44,502 bases of DNA from an uncultured Candidatus Poseidoniales archaeon (GTDB taxonomy: Archaea > Thermoplasmatota > Poseidoniia > Poseidoniales > Poseidoniaceae), in assembly GCA_905182635.1 (NCBI GenBank), contig CAJJCM010000019.1, forward strand, positions 1 through 44,502. Direction: 5' to 3'. The translations under genes and the position numbers were made by a program. The notes below the pieces were generated by a model. The model saw only the letters and a list, made by a program, of their open reading frames with translations. It had not been told where the DNA came from and made no database searches. Below are positions 29,123 through 37,414 of the stretch, piece by piece. Numbering within the stretch: position 1 is the stretch's first letter; each line of letters begins with the position of its first letter.

Positions 29123-30289
29123 ATGCCGGGGCCAAAATCATTGACGTTAGTTGGAGAGGGAAACAAAGGTTCCCGTATCCACGATCTGGTTAAAGCACCT
29201 GCTAATACACCCTGGGCGCTTGCTCGCCAACAATCATGGGATGCTAGTGAGCCTGCAACTGTATACTACACTCCTGAAATGCTCGCGGATGGGACGCCAT
29301 GTAGCGCAGTGACTGTTATCTTGCGCACCAAGGGTTGCCATTGGTGGTGGTCAAGCGGGTGTACTTTCTGCGGATATTTTAACGATACACGTGACGATGT
29401 TACCAATGATGATTTACATGCACAGTGGGCTTATGCAAAGGAGAAATTCAAAGATTTCAAAGATCATGCTATGGTCAAAGTCTACACGAGTGGCTCTTTG
29501 CTTGAAGACCGTGAGATTCCAGTTGAATTTCAAGAAACAGTTTTGAGAGATTGTCATGACCTCGGTAAAGAATTGATTGTAGAAAGCCGATGCGAGCAAT
29601 TGACCGAAGAAAAACTTGCTTGGGCATCACAATTGAATCAAAGTTTTGCAGTAGCGATTGGGCTTGAAGCCTATGACGATGAAGTCCTTCGATTTCATGT
29701 CAACAAAGGTTTCACGACGAAATCGTGGGACCGAGCGGTTGAAAATTTGAAGAAGTTCGATATTCGTGTCAAGACCTACTTGATGTTTAAACCACCTTTC
29801 ATGAGTGAAGCTGATGCATTGAACCATGGCGTAAAATGGATTGAAGACGTGGCGGAAAGAAGCGACGAAATCTCCGTCAATCCAATGAATATTCAGCGAG
29901 GGACGATCATTGACCGTCTTCACAGAAATAGCGAATATCGGCCTCCTTGGCTTTGGTCTTTGGTCGAAATGATTCGTCGTGCTCACCCAACCATCCATCC
30001 GAATGGTGGAAAGAACGGTGATGAAGATCAAGTTTGCCGACTCATCATCCATCCAACTGCAGGAGGAAGAGTTCGAGGTGCCCATAATTGTGGGGCTTGT
30101 GATTCAGTTGTTGTTGCTGCCATTGAACGGTATGCAGTTTCTGGTGATCTTGAAGAATTCAAAGGACTGTCCTGTTCGTGTGAACTTGCATGGAAAGAAG
30201 AGGTTCTTTTGGAACAAGCACTCCCCGTGCCATTGGGAATCTCAAAGCACCGCCGAGGTAATCTTCTCGACAGACTCCGCTCGCCTTAA
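29123..30289 (+). CDS. raSEA: Archaeosine biosynthesis radical SAM protein (RaSEA-type)
   Basis: TVILRTKGCHWWWSSGCTFCGYFNDTRDDV (atypical C-x7-C-x2-C radical SAM motif), VKVYTSGSLLEDREIP, ELIVESRCEQLTEEKL. Confidence 0.85.
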   Translation: MPGPKSLTLVGEGNKGSRIHDLVKAPANTPWALARQQSWDASEPATVYYTPEMLADGTPCSAVTVILRTKGCHWWWSSGCTFCGYFNDTRDDVTNDDLHAQWAYAKEKFKDFKDHAMVKVYTSGSLLEDREIPVEFQETVLRDCHDLGKELIVESRCEQLTEEKLAWASQLNQSFAVAIGLEAYDDEVLRFHVNKGFTTKSWDRAVENLKKFDIRVKTYLMFKPPFMSEADALNHGVKWIEDVAERSDEISVNPMNIQRGTIIDRLHRNSEYRPPWLWSLVEMIRRAHPTIHPNGGKNGDEDQVCRLIIHPTAGGRVRGAHNCGACDSVVVAAIERYAVSGDLEEFKGLSCSCELAWKEEVLLEQALPVPLGISKHRRGNLLDRLRSP

Positions 30290-30361
30290 GTCGATGTTTA
30301 CAATCGAAGAAATGCTCCTTGGTCGGAGTGAATCTTTATCACCGCAATACGAGTGGGCGGA

Positions 30362-30380
30362 ATGACCCCTATGGGGTCAT
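30362..30380 (+). repeat. Perfect inverted repeat atgacccc-tat-ggggtcat between raSEA and the small membrane protein gene
   Basis: 8-bp perfect stem, 3-nt loop, read directly; intergenic. Confidence 0.75.
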
Positions 30381-30396
30381 GCAAAGGTGAAGGCCG

Positions 30397-30669
30397 ATGA
30401 CAAATACAACAACTCTACCTGATGTGACCGTTGGAACAGGCGAACCGTCGAGCAGTCGTGTATTCTTGACTCTTTTTTCGGTTGGGCTTCTTGGCATACT
30501 TGCGCTTTTCTCAAATGTTTTCGGGTGGGACAACCTTCCTTTGCTCGGTGAACTTGTCCCTTTGATTGGAAATCTTGGTGGCAGTGGAATTTGGTATTAT
30601 CTTATTGGCATTTTGGTTGGAGTTGGAGCGATTATTGCTTCACTCATAAGCGAGGTCATTGTAGACTAA
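30397..30669 (+). CDS. Small membrane protein (2 predicted TM helices)
   Basis: 90 aa; two hydrophobic segments; 4 nt upstream of and co-oriented with the next ORF. Confidence 0.7.
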   Translation: MTNTTTLPDVTVGTGEPSSSRVFLTLFSVGLLGILALFSNVFGWDNLPLLGELVPLIGNLGGSGIWYYLIGILVGVGAIIASLISEVIVD

Positions 30670-30673
30670 GGAG

Positions 30674-32650
30674 GTGTGGTGTATGGAAACAGTATTTATC
30701 TCTGCAGCACTTTTGCTTGCTTCACTTTTCCTTGTTTCGAACTCTATGGTTCAAGGAATAGGAGGAATGGCAAGTTCTCTTCGACAAGTTGGAATGTTTT
30801 TGTTAAACAAGGCTCCAGCCGGGTTGATCGATCTCTTTAGCGACAAACCAGGAAGCGGTACCAAAACATGGCTACGTTTCGGTATGGCTTGGTTCTTCAT
30901 GGCTTGTCTCGGTATGTTCCTCGGCATCTGGCATCGTTATGACCCAACAGCCCTCAACTCTCTTTCCAGTATTGGCTGGAGTTATGATGATGGTTCAATG
31001 TTAACTGATTACACTGCAATCTTCTTCTCGACTGCATTAAATTATCTCTTAGTTGGTGCAGCACTGGTTGCGATCTCTCGTGCTTCGAAAGGCCGACTTG
31101 CAAGTGAAGCCAGCGCATCGATGGTGGCCGTTCTCCTGACGGTCTCGACCATTGTTGTGCTTCTTCTACCAGCAATATTTTCTTTCATCACTATCGGCAA
31201 CGAAGCAAGTGTTCTCGAAACTTTACAAAACATCTCAATGCTTGTTGTTGGGGCAATGCTTCACTTCGCACTTCTCATCAATGTATTCATCACTTTAGGT
31301 GACCGAGAGCACAACGACATCCCACCAACGACTTGGTTCTTAGTGCTCGCTTTGGTTGCTAAAATCATGGCAATGTTATTCATTTTCTTCGGAGAACTTG
31401 TCGATGCGACACAAACAGTTTGGATGGCAGAACGAGTCTTGACCGGATGGGTTCCTTTGGCTTTGATTTTCGCAGTTGCCTACCACGTCATTCCATTTAC
31501 GACTGGAAAACCAGTCTGGTCTGAATCGATGCAAAAAATAAGTATGTTGTTCCTTTTCATAACAATTCCACCTTTCTTCATTTCTTCAGCAGATGCTGGA
31601 GAATTATTGCAAAATGTTGGTGCTATTCTCATGACGCTCGGACTTCTCCCCTTGCTTGCGGGTTCGTTTAACATGGTTGCAACAGCGGCCTCAAACCCGG
31701 AAAAAATCATCAAGAGCCCTGGTGCTTTTGCAGCAACTGCAGCAATGTTGCTCATCCCAATATATGCCATCGGAGGTTTCTTCACAGGCATGGATACGTT
31801 TGTTGGAATGGATAAACTCGGTTCGATGGCTCATACGGTTGACACAGGCTTCATCTCCACTGTTGGAAGTTTGATGATGCTCGCAGCAATCTTCACATCT
31901 TATCCGCTGGCTGTTGGTAAGAAACTCGCTAAGGCAAGCAACGCTCAACTCGCAGTTTGGCTCACTTTGGTTGGCGGTGTTGCTTCAACCATTGCGGCTC
32001 TGATGGGGGATTTCACTGCTTACGCGGTCACAAACTCAGGTGTCGAAGACGCAGTTGCCTCAACGGAAGGATTCTTCTTGGTCTCTGCCGCTATGTTTTA
32101 CATGGTAACTATGGCAAGTATTCTTGCAGCTTTATCCATGATTCACACAGGACGCCCAAACAATGCTTCCTATTCCGATATGTCTGTCCAGAGTGATATT
32201 GATTCGTACACTTTGGTCGATGGCTCAACAACTATTCGCACCTTGCTTGGCCGAGGTGTTGGCGTCGATACTACCCTTCACATTGGAGAAATTCAAGAAG
32301 ACGAAGGTGGCTCTTCAATCATTCAAGTTTCAACTCAACTCCACAATGATGAAGTTACAGAATTCCCAGTTCCTGAAGAACTGGTCATGCTTGCTCAATT
32401 CTTGAAGCAGACGAAACAATCAATTTTCGAATTTTTCAATACCATTGATTTGGATGGCTCAGGCGAAATTGATGGATATGAATTCCAACAAGCATTAGCA
32501 AAATCAAACATTGCAAACCTTCCACCTTGGGAAATGAGCCGATTAGTTTCAGCAGTTGACCTTGATGGCGATGGCCGAATTAATCTCCCGGAGTTGGATA
32601 TTATGCTGGCTAAGATTCGAACGGAAATCCTTGAATCGGAAGAAGAGTGA
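30674..32650 (+). CDS. Polytopic membrane protein resembling degenerate heme-copper oxidase subunit I, with C-terminal EF-hand pair
   Basis: Many TM helices; GWVPLALIFAVAYHVIPFTTGKPVWSESMQKISMLFLF resembles cbb3/NorB subunit I; EF-hands DLDGSGEIDGYE and DLDGDGRINLPE; likely start ATG at MET in METVFISA. Confidence 0.7.
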   Translation: MWCMETVFISAALLLASLFLVSNSMVQGIGGMASSLRQVGMFLLNKAPAGLIDLFSDKPGSGTKTWLRFGMAWFFMACLGMFLGIWHRYDPTALNSLSSIGWSYDDGSMLTDYTAIFFSTALNYLLVGAALVAISRASKGRLASEASASMVAVLLTVSTIVVLLLPAIFSFITIGNEASVLETLQNISMLVVGAMLHFALLINVFITLGDREHNDIPPTTWFLVLALVAKIMAMLFIFFGELVDATQTVWMAERVLTGWVPLALIFAVAYHVIPFTTGKPVWSESMQKISMLFLFITIPPFFISSADAGELLQNVGAILMTLGLLPLLAGSFNMVATAASNPEKIIKSPGAFAATAAMLLIPIYAIGGFFTGMDTFVGMDKLGSMAHTVDTGFISTVGSLMMLAAIFTSYPLAVGKKLAKASNAQLAVWLTLVGGVASTIAALMGDFTAYAVTNSGVEDAVASTEGFFLVSAAMFYMVTMASILAALSMIHTGRPNNASYSDMSVQSDIDSYTLVDGSTTIRTLLGRGVGVDTTLHIGEIQEDEGGSSIIQVSTQLHNDEVTEFPVPEELVMLAQFLKQTKQSIFEFFNTIDLDGSGEIDGYEFQQALAKSNIANLPPWEMSRLVSAVDLDGDGRINLPELDIMLAKIRTEILESEEE

Positions 32651-32674
32651 ACGCGCTCACATGGCGGGATCACA

Positions 32675-33958
32675 GTGAAAATCGGATTGGTCGGTAAACC
32701 TAATGTCGGCAAATCTACCTTTTTTAGTGCAGCTACTTTAGCAAAAGTGGATATTGCAAATTATCCTTTTTGTACCATTGAACCGAACGTCGGTGTCGCT
32801 TTTGTAGCAGCCCGAATTCATTGCCCTTGCAAAGACATCCGTCAACGGCTGGAGGCCGAAGGACGAATTGAAGCCGTTACTGAGAGTGACCCACGCCAAG
32901 GAAGTTTATGTGAGCCGAGAACAGGCTCCTGTGTCGCACACCGCCGACTTGTGCCCTGCTTTTTGGTTGACATCGCAGGGCTTGTCCCTGGGGCCAGCGA
33001 AGGCAGAGGAAGGGGAAACGCTTTCCTTGCAGATTTGGCAAATTGTGATGCCCTTATCCAAGTCGTTGATGCAGCGGGAACTACTGATATTGAAGGAAAC
33101 CCTCAAGGTGCAAATCAGAGTAAAGAGATTGCTCAACAGCGCATCGGTGAAGAAATTGATTTTCTCGGAAGAGAATTAGATGCTTGGATTGCAGGATTAT
33201 TGAACGATGGTTGGATACGGGGCGTTCGTCGAGTCCAAGCGGAGGGAGAGAAAGGCTTGGTCGGCTATATACATGAGCAATTAACAGGACTTGGAGCCAC
33301 TTCACAATTGATAGCAATTTCTTTTGAAGCATTCAAAAGTGACCAAGACTCACTTGGAAGTCCCTGGGAATGGGATCAGCAGACGATTACAGCACTCGCC
33401 GTCCATGTCAGAACCGCACTGTTCCCAATTCATATTGCTGCAAATAAGTTCGATATTGCACCATCAGGAGTTCTTCAAGGCATAACCGCAAACGGTAGCC
33501 TCATGCCCTGTATGGCAGATGTGGAATTAGGCCTTCGCCGTGCCGCTGCTGCTGAATTAATCTCTTATATTCCTGGTCAAAATACATTTGAATTTACCAA
33601 TCAAGGCTCTCTTTCTGAACCTCAAATCAATGCATTGAATCACATGCTTGAACGCCTTTCAACCAACAATGGTACGGGCGTGTCAACGCTCCTCGACACG
33701 GTCTTATTTGACGAACTTGACCATATAGTCGTTTATCCAGTTCAAGACGAATCTCATTGGACAGATGGTGATGGAAAGATATTGCCAGATGCATTTGTGG
33801 TTCCTTCTGGAATTCAAGCCAAATTATTGGCATACAAAGTCCACAGCGATCTTGGTGATGGTTTTATTCGAGGCGTGGATGGAAGAACTCGGCGTGTTGT
33901 TGGAGCAGAGCACGAAATGAGTGACGGAGACGTCCTTAAAATTCACGCAAAATCGTAA
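32675..33958 (+). CDS. Archaeal YchF/Obg-type GTP-binding protein with TGS domain
   Basis: LVGKPNVGKSTFFSAAT (G1), FLVDIAGLVPGASEGRGRGNAFL (G3), HIAANKFD, C-terminal TGS DGDVLKIHAKS, cysteine-rich insert CPCKDI... Confidence 0.92.
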   Translation: MKIGLVGKPNVGKSTFFSAATLAKVDIANYPFCTIEPNVGVAFVAARIHCPCKDIRQRLEAEGRIEAVTESDPRQGSLCEPRTGSCVAHRRLVPCFLVDIAGLVPGASEGRGRGNAFLADLANCDALIQVVDAAGTTDIEGNPQGANQSKEIAQQRIGEEIDFLGRELDAWIAGLLNDGWIRGVRRVQAEGEKGLVGYIHEQLTGLGATSQLIAISFEAFKSDQDSLGSPWEWDQQTITALAVHVRTALFPIHIAANKFDIAPSGVLQGITANGSLMPCMADVELGLRRAAAAELISYIPGQNTFEFTNQGSLSEPQINALNHMLERLSTNNGTGVSTLLDTVLFDELDHIVVYPVQDESHWTDGDGKILPDAFVVPSGIQAKLLAYKVHSDLGDGFIRGVDGRTRRVVGAEHEMSDGDVLKIHAKS

Positions 33959-34345
33959 TCAGTGGCCTTTGGGGCGGTCGAAAGCAGGCGTCAAACGGGC
34001 CATGTCACCTGAGTATTGCCCACCACGATAAATGAACCAAACTGGTGCAAGTAGTGTCAAGACAATCAGTAAACCGAGAAAATACCAGCCCCAAGGGCTA
34101 ACATCACTCAAGACCAAAATCCAAAGCGCCCATAAGAATGGGATATACATGAATACGCTGTATCGGCGAGCCATAATTTGTAATCGTGCACTGCTGAGGG
34201 AATCATCATACATGTTCGCAGCATCTTCTTTTGACACCAAACCTTTCTCAAGTCCGCATCGAACACAGACGAGTGATTTTGGTCCAACACCATGAATGAA
34301 CTGTTCTCGGGAATAGGTGCTTGAACAATGTCGGCAGGTCGGCAT
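33959..34345 (-). CDS. Small zinc-ribbon protein with two TM helices
   Basis: CRHC...CVRCG zinc ribbon followed by two hydrophobic segments. Confidence 0.7.
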   Translation of the reverse strand: MPTCRHCSSTYSREQFIHGVGPKSLVCVRCGLEKGLVSKEDAANMYDDSLSSARLQIMARRYSVFMYIPFLWALWILVLSDVSPWGWYFLGLLIVLTLLAPVWFIYRGGQYSGDMARLTPAFDRPKGH

Positions 34346-34382
34346 ACTATTCCCTCATCCCTCTCCACTCGCGCACGATTCT

Positions 34383-36620
34383 TCAAGCATCCGCTTCAAG
34401 CATGAGGAAATTCTTCAGCAGCTCGAGTCCTTCTTGGGAACCAACAGACTCTGGATGAAACTGAATTCCATGAATTTGTAAGTCAGGATGTTGAATCCCC
34501 ATCACCATTTTTGTGTTGGCCTCATGTGCGGTTTCGATGTAGGGTCCATTCTCCATCGAGGCAATGCACAACGAGTTGTAACGAGTGAAAAGAGAGGGTG
34601 GCTGCAATGTAGAGAAAAGCCCTGTTTGATTATGCAAACACATACGTGGTGCACCATGAACGGGACCGTTTGGCGAACGTATCAATTCCATACCAGCAGC
34701 CAACCCAAGCGCTTGATGGCCCAAACAAATCCCCAGAATTGGAGTGGTGATTTTACCAGACAGAGCAGAACGAGCGAGTTCCATTGTCAAAGGTGAATCT
34801 GCCGGTTCCCCTGGCCCGGGTCCAAGCACAATATGCGTTGGCTGGAAGCGACGTGTGAATTCGACACACGCGTCAGCATCCCAAATGACCTCTGGAGCAC
34901 CATCTCTTGCTTTGTAAATCAGTACCTCACGCCCTAAGCCAGCGATGGCATGAGCGATATTGAGTGTAAAGGAGTCGAGGTTGTCAATCAACAAGACGCA
35001 ACCTTCAGCCACGGTATTCTTGTCGATGAACCGAACCTTCCCTTCAGCAGATGCTCTAGGAACTGCTTCCACTTCCAATTGATGAATCGTAAGTTCACCA
35101 ACAGGCAGTTCTGAGTTCTCGCCATCAATCCAGCCGCAAGCCTTTCGAAGAGCAGCCGCTTTCCATTTTGCTTCTTCAACTTCGGTTTGTGGATGAGAGC
35201 CGATGGTAATTCCACCACCTGCAGCAACACTTCCATGCCATTGTCCGCCTTGTTTTCGAGCGATTAAAGTTCGAATCAGTATGTTCCATGAACAGGCACC
35301 AGATGTGAGGTCGACCCACCCAATGGAACCCGTCCAAAAAGAACGTGGACGTTGTTCTAATTCGTCGATTGCTGCACAAACTACAGTTCGTGGACAACCG
35401 GTGATGCTCCCACCGGGAAAGACGGCTTGTAATGCATCCAAACCATTTGATTCTTCTTTTAATACTCCGGAAAGATGAGAGACAAGGTGTTGTACCTGGG
35501 CATACGCTTCAACATCGAAACGTTCAACTTGGACACTTCCAACTTCCGAAATCATCGAAATATCATTTCGCATTAAGTCAACCAACATTCGATGTTCAGA
35601 GCGTTCTTTTTCATCATTGATCATTTCATTACGCAAGTCTTTCTCCTGCTCAGGATTGGAACCACGAGGACGAGTTCCCTTTATTGGAGATGTAAATACG
35701 GATTTCCCGTCACATCTGAGCAAAGATTCGGGTGATGAACAAACTAAAGAAAAACTCAGGTCGGGTGCTTCAAGATAGGCTGAGAACGGAGCAGGATTCG
35801 TTTCATTCAAGCGCTGGAATATCTGCCGGGGATGTTCAAGAAGTTTCCCATCCCACCATCGCCCGACATTCACTTGGTACATTTGACCTGCTCGAATACT
35901 TTCACGTATCGCTTCTATCGCCTGCTCGTGTTGCTCATCCGTCATTGAACTTGTTTCAGGAGAACGAGGTGGTTCTGCAAAAGTAGGCACAACAGAAACA
36001 TATTCTGTATATTGTGAAGTTTCTTCATCCCAATTATCACCTTGGAGTGTATGACACCGAATCAAATCGGTTGCTTTTTCATGAATAATCATTCTCTCAA
36101 CAAGCCATAAAAGAGTGAGTAATTCTCCTTCATCAGGTACATGTTGGAACTGAAGAGGACGTGTCCATTGTACCATGTCATAAGCCAAAGCCCCTGCCCA
36201 AAAAGGTCCTTGAGGTAAAGAGGAATCAGGAGTCGATTTGAACAATTCTGTTGGAGTAAGTGGGCGGAGTTTTTCGAGAAGTTCAGGTAATGAAGAAGCA
36301 AAAATCGATGTTGAATGATACCAACACCCATGCTTCCATTCTTCAACTTGAGCAACGAAGGGTAGTTTTTCCTTCATTAATCGTACTTCCCCCTTCAATG
36401 GGCTGTGTTGCTCGGCGGGCGATACATTCCTTTGATTTGGTTGACGTACCAAAACACGCTTCCGAGAAGGACCGCAGAGCATTGAAAATTGAGCAAGATG
36501 GGACTGTGGCCCGCCAGAGTGAAGAAGTAATTCATCAGGTGCACCAAAATAAACTGCTTTTTCTCCAAGCAATCCAATGTCACGTAAATGTGTTTGCAAG
36601 GAAAGAAAACGTTGACTCAT
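34383..36620 (-). CDS. pabBA: Aminodeoxychorismate synthase, fused component I (PabB) - glutamine amidotransferase (PabA)
   Basis: Chorismate-binding domain with FTSPIKGTRPRG, EHRMLVDLMRNDI, FPGGSITGCPR; GATase VLLIDNLDSFTLNIAHAI, LGICLGHQALGLAAG, GIQFHPES. Confidence 0.9.
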   Translation of the reverse strand: MSQRFLSLQTHLRDIGLLGEKAVYFGAPDELLLHSGGPQSHLAQFSMLCGPSRKRVLVRQPNQRNVSPAEQHSPLKGEVRLMKEKLPFVAQVEEWKHGCWYHSTSIFASSLPELLEKLRPLTPTELFKSTPDSSLPQGPFWAGALAYDMVQWTRPLQFQHVPDEGELLTLLWLVERMIIHEKATDLIRCHTLQGDNWDEETSQYTEYVSVVPTFAEPPRSPETSSMTDEQHEQAIEAIRESIRAGQMYQVNVGRWWDGKLLEHPRQIFQRLNETNPAPFSAYLEAPDLSFSLVCSSPESLLRCDGKSVFTSPIKGTRPRGSNPEQEKDLRNEMINDEKERSEHRMLVDLMRNDISMISEVGSVQVERFDVEAYAQVQHLVSHLSGVLKEESNGLDALQAVFPGGSITGCPRTVVCAAIDELEQRPRSFWTGSIGWVDLTSGACSWNILIRTLIARKQGGQWHGSVAAGGGITIGSHPQTEVEEAKWKAAALRKACGWIDGENSELPVGELTIHQLEVEAVPRASAEGKVRFIDKNTVAEGCVLLIDNLDSFTLNIAHAIAGLGREVLIYKARDGAPEVIWDADACVEFTRRFQPTHIVLGPGPGEPADSPLTMELARSALSGKITTPILGICLGHQALGLAAGMELIRSPNGPVHGAPRMCLHNQTGLFSTLQPPSLFTRYNSLCIASMENGPYIETAHEANTKMVMGIQHPDLQIHGIQFHPESVGSQEGLELLKNFLMLEADA

Positions 36621-37411
36621 AGTTCAGACCTCACATCAAACCATGTCGTTTCATTCTGGTAATGTGCCTCTAAAATGGATTGACACTGCTTTGTAAGGGC
36701 AACACCTTCGCCAAGCATTTCATCATCGAGGGAAAGAACATGGCATGCTCCAATACCACTTCCGATGGCTATGACTTCGGCAGCTCTGGCAACCAATCGT
36801 TCGTTTAATCGTCCAAACTGAACAGGAATTCCGGCAGCTTCAAGCCCTTTTGTAAGGATCATGAGTGTGATGCTTGCAACACCTCCTTCCGCTTGTGCAG
36901 CAACCCATGCTGTACCATCATCATCGAGGACAAGAGGCATTGCCCTGTCGGCATCGACGAGTGCATAGTCATGTACGAAGAATGCAAGGTCAGCCCCACG
37001 CTTTTCTGCAACTTCACATGCGTCACGATAAGGTTTCCAATCACCGTGTTTCGTTCCATTTACTTTCGAAGACCATCGAGGGGCTGGTAGTGTAATTGCA
37101 TCGATATCTTCGTTACGGAAAGCGAGTTCACGAGATTCGATTGATACTTCGCCTGTGCGCAAGCACTCAACCCGAACCAGCCATGTCGGCTCGAAAGAAG
37201 GCGTTAATTCGTTTTTCAAATTTTCATGCTCAAAAAAGTCGAGCAGCTTTTGAGACAAATTAGAAGGGAGTTCAAGACGTAAACGCTTGGCGTGTTCAGT
37301 CAATCTTTGTACATGAAGTTCCCAATCAGCAAGAGCAAAAGCACCATTCCATAACGCAGTGGTAAAGACAGCATCACGAGGATTACCTGAATCGCCTTCA
37401 CTCATTAACAC
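36617..37411 (-). CDS. pabC: Class IV aminotransferase / aminodeoxychorismate lyase-like
   Basis: VFTTALWNGAFALADWELHVQRLTEHAKRLRLELP, NGTKHGDWKPYRDACEVAEKRGADLAFFV; 4-nt overlap with pabBA. Confidence 0.78.
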   Translation of the reverse strand: MLMSEGDSGNPRDAVFTTALWNGAFALADWELHVQRLTEHAKRLRLELPSNLSQKLLDFFEHENLKNELTPSFEPTWLVRVECLRTGEVSIESRELAFRNEDIDAITLPAPRWSSKVNGTKHGDWKPYRDACEVAEKRGADLAFFVHDYALVDADRAMPLVLDDDGTAWVAAQAEGGVASITLMILTKGLEAAGIPVQFGRLNERLVARAAEVIAIGSGIGACHVLSLDDEMLGEGVALTKQCQSILEAHYQNETTWFDVRSEL

Positions 37412-37414
37412 GCC

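Noticed and set aside
32675-33958. Cysteine-rich insert in the YchF-like GTPase as a novel metal site
   Set aside because: Archaeal members of this GTPase family commonly carry a similar Cys-rich insert before the G3 motif, so it is probably ordinary.
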